64,000 nucleotides of DNA from Diprion similis (taxonomy: Eukaryota > Arthropoda > Insecta > Hymenoptera > Diprionidae): assembly GCF_021155765.1 (NCBI RefSeq), contig NC_060112.1, positions 1,922,001-1,986,000 on the forward strand, given 5' to 3'. Below are positions 13,479 through 27,634 of this stretch, piece after piece. Position numbers and translations under genes: made by a program. Below the pieces are notes generated by a model. The model worked only from the letters and a program-made list of their open reading frames with translations, did not search any database and was not told where the DNA came from. The number at the start of each line of letters is the position of its first letter. The first letter of the stretch is position 1.

Positions 13479-13509
<31 letters not shown>

Positions 13510-16346
13510 ATTGTCTCTCGCAGAGAATAGAGAAGAAAAAAAATTTACAAAATGAAAGAAGAAAAAGAAAAAAAACTCATAATGACGTACGCTATTCGCC
13601 AATGCTGTTTAGACGGAATGTTAATGTTTTAATTGAAAATTTTATACCCTATACAATATGCGTAGATCTTACACGCGATAGTTTATTCCCATTTACGATA
13701 TTCAATATTATGATTTCGTAACAAATATGGTGACGGATGATTTCGAAGATATTTTTGCGCTAAATACCATATCTCTGCGAAATGATGATCAGGAAAAGTG
13801 CAAACTGTGTCTGTAGTTAGACCGGTGAAAATTTCGTTACCGCGAGGTTCTATTCGTAAATTTGCACAGTTTGAATTTGATGAAATTTATCCCATCCGTT
13901 TTTGAGATTTTATTCTCTTGTATATAATTTGCGTACGAGTAATCAATCGGATTCAGACCTGTAATCAATCGGCAAATTTTAACCCGTTTTGTGGGGTGTG
14001 AAATTATTTTTTTCACCCTTATTTGTGATATATATACATATATATATATATACATATACGTATTGTATATATGTATATATGCATGTATGTATGTAGGTAT
14101 GTATGTATACTCAATTTTATCAAGATTTGACGATTTCCCGAAGTTGTCTTGTGACGCGAGTGCAATTACAAAAACAAAACAAAAAAAAAAAAAACATCAA
14201 TACTTCAGGCAGGAGACTGCTTAAATCTCGCTTTTTTACATTTATAAAAATTTATCCAACTCCTTCTCAATTCAATATGTTTGTCTTTTGATTAATGCAC
14301 GTAGTGCTTTTATGATATTTAATTATTGCTTTGATGCACTAAATAATCACATTACCTTACATATAATATTGACGCATTGATTAAAATCTTGAATTAGTTT
14401 TTATCCTGTTTTTGAATAATATTTACAATGCTTCTAGAACCGAGAAATTTTTCGAACTTGTTATAAATTTCACTTACAACTCACTTTTTTCTGCTTATGA
14501 TCAGTTCTCGTTTTCTTTCACTGTTGCTTTTAATAACGATAGTAACTGTTTTTAACGCCGCGTAGAAATATTTATCTATATTTTTGTACAGTCGCAACGT
14601 ATTCGGAGCATTCAGGGTATCGCTAATAGGGAATTTCTAATTGCCCAGAATAATCTGTTGCGATTCGTTCTTATTAGACGTAAAGGAATGAAAGAAAAAA
14701 AAAATTATTTCACAGCTTACTATCAGCTGATTCGTGTATTTTATTTAAATATGTAAAAACTTTTAACACGATTAGTTTAGCAAAATATATTGGGTTTTTG
14801 TTTTCATAGAATATAGAGTTTAATACTGTTGGAAAAAAAAAATGATAATGTCAAATTATAAAATGAAAAATTGAATTCCTTACGATTTTCTCATTGTAAC
14901 AAATGAACAGTAAATATGCGGCCAAGTAGAAAAGTGTCCTTAGATGAAAAACATGTGCTGTATTTCAAATGCCTTTGAGGAATATTAGATTCCTTCAACT
15001 GATAACCGTCGAAAATTCAATTGATTTAATTACATCCCATTCAATAATATATATAAATATCTATACATATGTATTGCGTATTACTAATTTGGAGCTAGGA
15101 TTTTGTTTTGATTTTAATATATTATATATATATATATATACAAGAGCGTGACACGCTCGAGAAAAAGAAGAAAAAATTCTCAGCAAATACGACTATCCTT
15201 TATTATTAATATTTCTATTATTATTATTATTGACCCTTGAGTATAATATTGCTTTCGACAATTTATTTACGAATAAGCATTTATGTTAATTTTAAGCTGA
15301 ATTAACAAGAGAAGTAACATATCATTTAATTATATTAATTTTTTGGCTCAGATCCGGTCGATACTCGATCCACTGACTAGCCAATGTTAACATGATTTAT
15401 TTGAATTTTTAATTTTAGTCTCTGAGTTTGTCAATTCTTTTTTTCTCTATCACTTCCTGTTTCTTTTTCTTGGTTCTCTTTTACTCCATCAACTTTATCT
15501 AATCCTTTGATTTTTTCTTCTATTTTTCTTTAAAATATACGACGGTTCAGATATGTTTAATTCAATATACACCAATACATGTAGTATATGTATACATTGT
15601 AAGATAACCCTTGTTACGTCTAAGTCTAACCATACCAAAAATTAAGTGTTTTACTATGATGAAAAGAATATATATATATTGAAAATATATTTTAAGGACA
15701 AATTTAATGGCTAGTAATACACGAGGAAAAATAAAAGGAGATTTGAGAAAGAATGAAACAGCCGAAATTAGGTCCATTGTTGATGTCAAATGATTTTAAA
15801 AATTGCAACAGTATAAATGTTGACAAGAGATGATGAAGGTCATAACCATACAAAGTAAAAATGACGTAAATCGTCAGTTATTATCATATGCAAGATCTAT
15901 TTAGTGCTTATGCCTGGCGTCTTACCAATTGTTGTGATACACTCGTGAGAATTTTTTCCCGGCAATCCAGAATCTAGGCTGTAATTTGATAGTTGTTATT
16001 TTACTTTCTTTTTCTTCGATACAACCGCACAAGATTTATTACAAATATATACAAATGCGTTATATTATCGTCCAGGAATGTTATCACAATTAATCGCCAT
16101 TAAGAATATTGTATTTATTTATACATTAAGCTAAACAATATTAAGACACTCTAACATTAAATATATAATTTACACTAATGATCATCTAATGAGTTCAAAG
16201 AAGAAAAATAAAGTAACTACGAAAACTACTGACAACGAATATATTTCACATTCATAAATTAAATACAATTCGGGACAGTTGCGTTTTACACGTAGACCAA
16301 AAATTTTCATAAAAAATAGCATTCGATAACGCAACAGTATTTCATT
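13299..16346. other. Talin 3' UTR and intergenic DNA
   Basis: No coding sequence is visible. The first part is presumably talin 3' UTR, although I found no strong AATAAA close to the stop; an ATTAAA occurs at 14380-14385. The stretch holds an ATT microsatellite (about 13480-13507), TA/TATG repeats (14030-14110 and 15118-15141) and long A and T runs. Its low end contains the spermidine synthase 3' UTR on the minus strand. Confidence 0.6.
16114..16119 (-). terminator. Polyadenylation signal of spermidine synthase
   Basis: TTTATT on the plus strand is AATAAA on the minus strand, about 230 bp beyond the spermidine synthase stop codon. A second TTTATT occurs near 16035. Spacing fits a short 3' UTR, but only transcript ends could confirm it. 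Confidence 0.5.
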
Positions 16347-18488
<2,142 letters not shown>

Positions 18489-18947
18489 ATTATTACCTGT
18501 TATCGATATGAAAATCAAGCCAAGTGTTAGTTTATACACCCGATATAAGTGGCTTAGAGCATAGATTTTTCTATTAAAAATTTTGATAAGTATATTTTAG
18601 TAAAATTTACAAATTATAAGGTGCGGAAAACTACCGTTAACTACCATTTAACGATAAGTATTGTTAGAGCTGCAGATTTAGTAGGTAAATTACGTACGGG
18701 TTAGTAACATATTTTCTCTTTTTTATGGAACTTCTAATCAGTGTCCATAGCTACAAAACGTGCAATCTAGCCAGTAAAATAGACCAGCTGGTTGAACTCA
18801 ATGGCTGAGTCGTTCCCCAAAAAATCTTCACGTTTATCTTAACTATGTACGTGTACATTATAATATTAGCGTTAGACAATTAACACAATTGAAGTTCTGC
18901 GAAATATTTATAACTTGAGTGTAGTAATATACAGAGAATTAACTTAC

Positions 18948-19040
18948 TTCGCAATATAATATCCGAAACCTGCTGTTTGAGTAGTTTGACTTTGAAGAGG
19001 CACTTGGCGGTTCTCTGCCACGGACTAAGGAATACGAATG
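18948..19040 (-). other. Probable non-coding first exon of spermidine synthase
   Basis: The coding start exon is directly preceded by a splice acceptor (CAG before GTAATAATATGG), so a 5' UTR exon is expected upstream. A consensus donor GTAAGT on the minus strand lies at 18947-18942 and would end an exon whose far edge I place roughly at 19040. No TATA box is evident. The upstream edge is a guess. Confidence 0.35.
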
Positions 19041-19550
19041 GCTAGAAACAGTATTACAGTTGACAACTACGTATTGATATCTATACATATGCGGCATACC
19101 GATATGTATATACGTGATGTATTAAGCAATTATCAGTCCTTCTCTCACGCGGTCTTGACTAGTCATCAAGTTTTACATTGCAAGAATTGATAAACCAATG
19201 AATAACCGTATAGATAATTAAGCGTGTTCGTTGAATAATTTTCGATAGCAAACAGATCTTAAGTTCAAAAGGTTGCTCCGATATGAACGATACTTGAACT
19301 GTGGGTTCCCTATTTATATGCCCATTGATTTTGATAGGTTGCGGCCAAAATAGTTAACATACCACTGAAACTGGCGGTCGGATCTAGCGGCCATGCGCGG
19401 CCTGAGGTTGAGAATCACTGACGCTCACGATAGGTCACCCGGCAGGCAGTAAACGCTAGCATGGACATCAGAACACACCAAACTAATTGCACTTTTTCTT
19501 GATATCTGATATCATATCAATTCTTCTTTTCTGAGTTCTGAGAATATTAG

Positions 19551-19777
19551 GAACGTCTATTTTTCACGCCGAAACACGGAAATCGGTTGTAAAATTCAGA
19601 CGCATAAGACGGGGGGTTAAAAATTCTACAGAATATGCACAAGCCGTACTGAGACTCAAATTGATTTGAGTTCCAGTACGTCGTGTAAATATTCTGTAAA
19701 ATTTTCAACCCTTATAGGTCGCATGCGTCTGGATGTTATAGACGATTCCGACTGAGGATGTGAAAAATAGATGTTTC
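19551..19777. mobile_element. MITE-like foldback element
   Basis: The ends are imperfect inverted repeats: AACGTCTATTTTTCAC on the left and GTGAAAAATAGATGTTT on the right. Pairing continues inward through CAGACGCAT/ATGCGTCTG and GGGTTAAAAATTCTACAGAATA against TATTCTGTAAAATTTTCAACCC, to a central palindrome ACTCAAATTGATTTGAGT. No coding capacity is seen, as expected of a non-autonomous DNA transposon. I could not define a target-site duplication. Confidence 0.7.
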
Positions 19778-21383
19778 TGATTTTCTGCTGAAAAAGCAGA
19801 AAATCCACCAGAAAATGAATTTTTCACATTTTGTATTTGAACTTTGAACCAAAATACCAAATAAGTCAACGTTTTTCACTTGCAATTAGAGAAGTTTTTA
19901 TAAGCGTATCTAATTTCAATATTACTGAATAATGTTCCAACTACAGTTGGGAAATAATACCTATGTATTAAATTCATCAAAAATATGTTGAGTTTACTAA
20001 GTATAATTACTTTGAAAAATTAATACGAAGAAATATCACGATTTGATTAGCGTTCATTTTCATTTTTTCGCTCAGCTAATTAATATTTACTGACTATTAT
20101 TGAATGACAATAATTCTGTGAAGTGAATATAATAAAACTTATTTGAGTTGTAAGATCGAATCCAGAAGGTGAAAAATTCATTTGTTTGTTAATTTTCTTC
20201 ATTTTGAGATTTCGCCGGTTGAATTAGATTATCAGCTATTATTGGGCGGTTTGGCTGGTTGAGCGGTTAACTATTCTGGCCGGCTAATTGTTTTAATCAG
20301 CTATAATCAGCTAATTAGCTAAGTTACGTGTCTTGGTCGGCTAGCTCAGTTAAATCGTACAGCACTAATAAAGTTGAATAATTTTGGCAAGCATAATACT
20401 ACTTAACGATGAGGAAAAGAATAACATACTTTGTGTCAAGCTGTAGTGTGAATCATTTTGAAAAAGTATATACAAATTGACCCGGCGCGTCTGTTGCGAC
20501 AAAAAGAGTTTCGAATCTCGCCACTTTATTTAGATTTAGAAAAAACTTGTAACTGGCTGTGGACAAAATGTGCAGAATCGCTCTCGCTGGAAAGTCAGCC
20601 CTGTATCACGATATTTCAGTGTTGTCAAAGTGTCGTATACACAGCCCAGAAACTTCCGTGGCGGAAGTGAGCCTTTTATCAGCGGCGTGACACTCACAAC
20701 GGGATTTCGACAAAGGGATTTCGATCTTTCTCAGGCATGTTGTAGAGTGACCTAACCGTAGTACCAGGCTACCGGCATTTCCTACAATACCTCTTGGTTT
20801 TCGAGAAAATTGACCGTGAAGTTTGACGCGTCAAGTACGGTCAATTGGGGATAGCCAATACTGATTTGCGAGCGAGTCGTACAAGCAGACCCTCCGCCAA
20901 TTCTCACCTTAAGGGGGGATTTTCTTTTTTTTTCGTTAAATTTATCGCTTTTTTATAATTTTCTGGTGAAGAAATTGTACAACGGATCAATGCTACAACA
21001 AATATCGTTTAAAGTAAAATCATCTATAGTATGAGGTTTCTTGGAACGTTTGTATAATTATTTGTACCAGTAAAGTATCTTCGAATGAGATTAAATTAGG
21101 CGGACTTTATTGCAAATCTTTTCGGCAACGCAACACACCTGCATTTCGAATCTGACCATCTCACCCCGTTTGCCTATTGCTAAAAACAGAAATTTATTGT
21201 AGATACTGTCTCTGAAAAACAGAACAGGCCTGTGATTATTGGTTCGGTACCCAAGTACTTATGAGTCTGTGATGGCCGTATTGACTAATATGGAACCCTG
21301 ATCAGTCGATCCTTCTGATTTTGATTTAGTTCATATAATTATGTTGTTGTGCATAGAAAAAATTGCCCCCAAGCTCCCCAAAA

Positions 21384-21553
21384 ATGGGTACCCAACGTCG
21401 TGGTTTCTTGTTGCGCTTGATGCATTTGAATGAAACCAACGCTGGAACGTTTCTATTGATGCGAATGACACATCTGAGTCTTGGTTTCATTTACTCGTAA
21501 ATACATCAAGCGCTTCTATCCAAAATTGAGAAACCATGCCGTTGGGTGGCCAT
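21384..21553. mobile_element. Short MITE-like foldback element
   Basis: The left arm GGGTACCCAACGTCGTGGTTTC pairs with the right arm GAAACCATGCCGTTGGGTGGCC in opposite orientation (shown in part), and an inner pair of GCGCTTGATGCAT and ATACATCAAGCGC continues the stem. About 170 bp long with no reading frame of note. The family is not recognised. Confidence 0.6.
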
Positions 21554-23604
21554 CTTCGTAGGTTATTTTCATTCCTCGTTATACTGTCTGGTTTATCAAA
21601 GGTCAATCGCTAATTAGAGCAACAGGCTTGTCGAGTTTAGTAAACTAGGGATAATTTTCTGCGTACGAAATCAAATTTATCTACTTATTAATTATGTGCA
21701 TATTTAGTTAAATTCTAATGCTACTATTCTCACCTCACACTTATCGAATCGTAAGCTATAATTGGGTAACTTTATTTTCCTTTTCTTGTTTAGAGCGTTT
21801 CTTCTTGGCCGTATCAAAGCATCGTTATAATCTAATTTGAGATGGTTCATTATGTTCGGCATTTTGTCAGAACTATCCTGTTGTACAAGTGCTCAGAGAA
21901 CCGCTGCTGGGCGATGTGACAATTCCGGACTTACGTGAACTATTAAGTAGCCCACGATCTCATTTATATACAAGTTCCCCCGCAGATAAACTTGTTTAGA
22001 GATTGTGTTGGGATGTGAAAACACGTGGCATGAGCATGTTTGTATATTTATTCCATGACACTACCCATAGATCTGCAATGTTCGGAATTTCGTCGGTGAA
22101 ATCTTCTTATATAAGATATGATATCTTCTTCTGTATAAATTCTTTACTTATGAAAAAACTGGATAAACGATACAGTTTTTTGATATTGAGAAAAATTTTC
22201 AAACAAAACGTTCTTCGTTTTAGTTTTAGTTTTTGCTTTATTGTTGCATAGTTTTCGTATTCATCGGTTTGGTAGTTCATCTGTGGTGTATGTTTGTAGT
22301 TTTGGTTTTGGTTTTGATTTTTCATCCGCGTAGTGAATAATTATTGGTGATTGTTTTATAGTAATTTCTTCCCTGTGTAATTATCCATCTTCTTGCTTTC
22401 TTGTATGTCCGGGACGTTTGATGGTCGATAGAGTTGGTTAGTCGTATACTCTCGTGATTTGTACATTGATTATATCCTATAATTACCCTAGTATTTTGAT
22501 CGAAGCTTCTACAGCGTCTGTTGACCTACTGGAAAGTTCAGAAGTTATGATCATAAGCATTTGATATAAAACCAAATTAGTTTGCCGATGCCAAGCAAGC
22601 ATTATTGATAATTAATTAAAACGTTATTTAAGTTGAAATGTGTGACAAAGTGACTGTTCGATAATGTGCTTACATGAAGACCATTTTCCAGTCTGATTTC
22701 CGTATCTTATCGCGTGTGTCCAACGTATAGACGATCCGTTAGCCTCTGGTTTCGAAACTATTAAGGGGACCACAGATGATGAGACAGATATACTATGCGT
22801 ATACTATCGTACGTATCGTACGTATACTTTACTCGCCGATAAAATATAGAATAACAACGCTATGAGGAAGTGCGTTTGACGAAGTAGTGAAACAACTCCA
22901 AACGATTCAAATTATACTATATAATGCCTCTGATAGTAATAAAGACATCGTTAATTCACTTGTACTTACGGACTCACTGCTTATTTATTTTTCATGACCA
23001 GTGGCTTGAAAACCAATATTAAGAGAAGAAGAACACGACAACAAGATAACAATTAGTATTCAAATTACAGATAGTGAAGTATATGAATATAATGCATGAA
23101 ATAAATGCATGCAGTGAAATTTAGTGAAATGCATTCTATGATGAAAGGATTAACGGTTAAATATACTTTTGATTAATATTTACCTACTGTAGCGTTTGTC
23201 GGGGTTTGAAATTTGAAAAAAACAGTTTAGTTGATAACAAAATGATGAAAATTTGATGTAACGTTGGTTGTATACCACGAAATAGTGTTGTGTACACCGA
23301 CAGCAACGGCGTAAAGTGATGCGAACAGTGTAGTCCGGATTGCATAAAGTTAGGCGTCCGCCGCTTGTGAACCGTGTAGTCAGAGTTGCCTATGACCAAG
23401 CGCGAATGGTTCATTACCAGGAACCGTGTACTATCTCGTTGGAGTTGCCTAAATGCAGGCTGCTAATCTCCGTAAAGTGTCTGTGACAGCGAACAGAGCG
23501 AGGCACGCGACACGTGCGTTGTTTTGAGTTTTCGTTCGATATCAATAACTACTTTGAAAGTCCGATAGAAAACAAATTTTATAAAACGTAAAATTGAATA
23601 TACG

Positions 23605-24425
23605 ATGAAGCGCTTGTCAGAGGAAAGAACGAAGCTTGTGTTCGAAAAGCTGACTAAATAGTAAGTGAAATAATTCGATTGTGAGGTTAGGTAGAACAGC
23701 TACGATTTAAATATTTACTTACCTCGCCCTGAAAGTAAATCTAACCATGCTAATAAATACTTTCTAATCGCTTTGCAGTATCGGTGGAAATCTGAAACTT
23801 CTGATAGATCGACCAGATGGCACGTACTGCTTTCGAGAACAGAAGGAGAAGGTATACTACGTTTCCGAAAAGATATTGTCTCTTGCCAGCACTGTGGCAC
23901 CAGAGAATTTAATCAGCTTCGGAACATGCTTTGGAAGGTTTACTAAGTCGGGTAAATTCAAGATGCACATCACCGCTCTACACTACCTCGCCCCATATGC
24001 GCAAGTATGCAAATAACACTTAGCCAACTGTTGTTGCTATCGTTAAAACGCAACTCGGCACTCATCTGCTATCCCTTTTTAATTCCAGTACAAAATTTGG
24101 CTAAAACCGACTGCCGAGCAACAGTTTCTCTACGGACACCACGTCGCCAAATCTGGTTTGGGCAGGATAACTGAAAACACTGCGCAGTATCAGGGCGTTG
24201 TTGTTTATTCGATGAATGACTTGCCATTGGTAAGCACGTTTAAAAAAAGGTCATTGTCTAAGAAGGATCCAATGCAGATTCAACTACAATCTTTAATATT
24301 TTCAGGGATTCGGTGTTGCAGCAAAAAGCACTGCTGACTGTAAACACGCCGACCCGATGTCGACAATTTGCTTCCACCAGGCAGATATCGGTGAATATAT
24401 ACGATCCGAGGATACCTTGATATAA
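23605..24425 (+). CDS. NIP7: NIP7, 60S ribosome subunit biogenesis factor
   Basis: NIP7 acts in the nucleolus in pre-rRNA processing and 60S assembly. Four exons, 23605-23660, 23779-24004, 24089-24229 and 24306-24425, join to 543 bp encoding 180 residues, the same length as the human protein. The start [19 protein letters not shown] matches the family N-terminus. Conserved runs include [55 protein letters not shown] and, in the C-terminal PUA RNA-binding domain, [20 protein letters not shown], ending [17 protein letters not shown]. All junction phases agree. An AATAAA 93 bp past the stop suggests a short 3' UTR. Identity is certain. Confidence 0.98.
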
Positions 24426-24517
24426 GAAGAAACGAATTAGAATGATACGGGTGTCTACAAAAAGATGATGCCGGGGTGTAAGGAGCCCCAAAAGAAAAGC
24501 TGTAAAATAATTTAGGA

Positions 24518-24523
24518 AATAAA
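24518..24523 (+). terminator. Polyadenylation signal of NIP7
   Basis: A canonical AATAAA lies about 93 bp after the NIP7 stop, with another AATAAA at about 24540. Both fit a compact 3' UTR for a housekeeping gene. Confidence 0.65.
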
Positions 24524-26454
24524 CAAGTCGCGATTTCGTAATAAAACAGGTTTACTATCGTATAACGTAAATTTGGAAGACAGTAAGAGAGCTGAAACCA
24601 GAATGCTTTGATATTTAACGCCAAGTGCTCAAATATCATTACGATTTTGCTCGAGTTACGTCGATGCTGTGCTAATGAAAAAAAAAAAAATGAAATAACG
24701 GGAACAGTAAATTGTGATGAAAGTAACGGGTAAAATACAGTTGTAGTTCAGTATTTTTTCTTGTTTTAATAATATAACGTAGAGAATCTGTGTCTGTGAC
24801 AAAAGAAAGAAACAAGAGAGGCGTTCTCGCGCTTTTTTCGTGTTCTCGAACAACCAGCCTATCAGCTCAAGACCACATATGATTCGAAAGATAAAACTCG
24901 CGTATATTAAGATTAAAAGCAAACAGACATTACTTACGATTAGTCAATGGAAAAATGAATTAATTTCATAGAAAATTACTTCTTCATGTAGCTTTTTAAT
25001 AATATTACATAAGATTTAGTGACTCACGGGATCGACGAAAGACCGGGATCCGATGATTCCGATGAATTTGTTCAAATTATAAGACGTAAAGTCATCCAAA
25101 AGCAGAGATGACTGTTTCTGTTTAACATTAAAACTTTCAAAAAATTTGGTCCAATTATCGTTTAATCAATGTCAACTGAAAAGCGTATGTCTATAAAATG
25201 TGGCAGTGTTTCAGCCACTTCTGTTTGAAATAGTTTGCTATTGCTTCTTTCGTAAATCCCGTCAATCGGTAGGTTTTAAAATTTATATTAAAACAACAAA
25301 AAAAGAAAGGAAATCATGTTTAACGACCGCGAAATTTTCTGCTCTGGGTTTCTTGATCAATTCGATGATCCTTGGGGCGCATTGCTTCTCCTAGAAAAAA
25401 CAAACAAACTCCAATAGTTGCTTCTAGTCAGTAACAATAATTCGAATCTGTAATTGAGCTCAGAACGTGCACTTTCCAAATATTCCCATGCATATGCATG
25501 TGTATATTACGCATACGTCAAAAAAGAAACGGATCGGTGATTATCATTAAGGATTACAACGACACGTTGCGCTCGGTGGTTAAAACATGCCGAGAACATA
25601 TGTCGTTTATTCATAATATTCACGTTCGAGAAACGCTTCGATGATTTTTAATTGTTCACCACGTGTTCCACATTTTTATCTCTGTCGCAAGCGTGGCTTT
25701 TTATCTCGTCTCGGTCTGCGGCGATTGTGTCGAAGGCGTGTTGCAGAAAGAAATAAAAAACGAGGAAAGAATATTGGTAATTGAATTCGACGCAAAAATA
25801 TTAGTGGCAAAAAAGAAAAAAAAAAGAAAAAAAACGAAGAAAATTCGCGAAATGATTGCGATTACGTTACATATGTGATACATACAAAAATAGCGAGGTG
25901 CTGATTGAATTAAAATATCGCAAGTAATTGCGTTTCCAATAAACAGCTGTCGACACGAGAACTCGGGTTAATATCTCAAACGCGGAATTATGACCGTCAT
26001 ATATATATGATTTTTTGTCTCCCGTTTTTCCGTCTCTCAAATGTATCTTCATTGTTATAATTGAGGCGACGAGAAAAGTAGCAAATCCCGTAACTTAGGG
26101 TGACGATAATAATTCCCATTCGGACAGACGACGGTCACGACGGCTATTTTTGGACACAGAGGAAAAAAGAAAATGGAAATAATCAGACCTGTGAAAACAG
26201 CGGTAGAGATTTCCGATCCCTGTGTAGAGGCAATCGAATCCAATCGTCTCCTCGTTTCTGACTGCTCGAGGGCTGTATAAATTTGCCATAGACAAGGACA
26301 AATTTTCCCCGGATCCGGACGCTACGACGTTTTCATTGTCTTCTGTAAATTCGAGTCGTTTTTGAACATTGCGAATTTCGGAATAAGGGGGAAAAAATTA
26401 AATTGCTCCAGCACAATATTCGGACAGAGCTATACGGGAACTTTATGGGGAATT
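24524..26454. other. Intergenic, no gene seen
   Basis: AT-rich DNA with A-rich runs, for example near 25800-25850. Short open frames on both strands have no recognisable content. A palindromic ATGCATATGCAT lies near 25490. Nothing else stands out. Confidence 0.55.
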
Positions 26455-27584
26455 TAGGGTGTCCGTTATTTACCAAATTGGTTTTTGTTTTGCTGCTGCT
26501 CCCAAAAGTTTTAGTTTTTACCCTGAAAAAAATGCTATGCCAAAAAAGCTCTTAATTTTCACTTTAAACCGTGCTACAATCATGTTACATTTCCCATTTA
26601 AATAACATGGGATTTTTGTACTTTTTGGAATTCATTTTTTATCTTCGAAATAAACAGCAGTACAGCAATGATCGATATATATTCTTACAGGAAATTGAAC
26701 GCTCTACAAAAAAGGTCTATTATAATTTTTCGATAAATCTACTCATTTAAAAGTTATTCGAGGTTAATGTAGCGTTCATGGTGGTTTTCATCGTTTTTCA
26801 AGTTTTGCCATAATTTTCGTTTACATAATCATTGAATTTATGAAGTAATGTTCTAGAAAATATCTGAAAAAAGCTTGGCAGCGTAAATATCGTAAACAAT
26901 ATCTTGCAATTAATATTAAAACAAGATATATTACTTTTAAAAAAAAATTTTTTAACAACTTTTTTGCTAAGCAACCTTTGGTAGAAAGCGGAAAAGTAAA
27001 TTTTCAATTTATTTATATTTCTTATTCATTAAACTTTTTGCTGAGCTATCTTAGCTTACTTAGCAAAACCTTTGTAAAAAAATTAAACGAAAAAAAAAAA
27101 TAATAATAATAAATCTTCTTTCAATATTAATTACAAGGTATTGTTTACTATATTTAAACTGTCAAGGTTTTTTTAGATAATTTCTAGAACATTACTTTAT
27201 AAATTCAATGATTCTGTAAACGAAAATTATGGCAAAACTTGAAAAACTATGAAAACCACCATAAACGCTACTTTAACGTCGAATAACTTTTAAATGAGTA
27301 GATTTATCGAAAAATTATAAGAGACCTTTTTTGTAGAGCGTTCAATTTCCTATAAGAATATGTATCGATCATTGCTGTACTGATGTTTATTCCGAAGATA
27401 AAAAAATGGATTCCAAAAAGTACAAAAATCCCATGTTATTTAAATGGGAAATGTAACATGATTGTGGCACGGTTTAAAGTGAAAATTAAGACCTTTTTTG
27501 GCATGATATTTTTTTTATAGCAAAAACTAAAACTTTAGGGGGCGGCAGCAAAGAAAAACCAACTTGGGAAATAACGGACACCCC
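26455..27584. mobile_element. Long foldback element, about 1.13 kb
   Basis: Two arms of roughly 550 bp face each other. The left begins with GGGTGTCCGTTATTTACCAA and the right ends with TTGGGAAATAACGGACACCC. Inside, the left arm's CTTAATTTTCACTTTAAACCGTGC pairs with the right arm's matching inverse, and the core GAAATTGAACGCTCTAC occurs in both arms (about 26692 and 27350). The centre near 27030 is only tens of bases of unpaired AT-rich DNA. There is no transposase, so this is a non-autonomous foldback or MITE. It lies just 3' of the RYamide gene. Confidence 0.8.
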
Positions 27585-27634
27585 AATGGGCATTTGATCG
27601 AAAAGTTAATCGCCAGGATTCTCAGAGCCAAATC

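Larger units (their letters stand above)
19041..23604. other. Intergenic region between spermidine synthase and NIP7
   Basis: I find no gene in these 4.5 kb. It contains two short foldback elements (19551-19777 and 21384-21553), a T/G-rich run near 22200-22320 and AT-rich filler. Short frames around 20458-20755 are not recognisable. The last 200 bp, richer in CpG, probably carry the NIP7 promoter. Confidence 0.6.

Noticed and set aside
20458..20755. Two overlapping short open frames in the intergenic region
   Set aside because: No recognisable protein content, no splice context and no close relation to the flanking genes.
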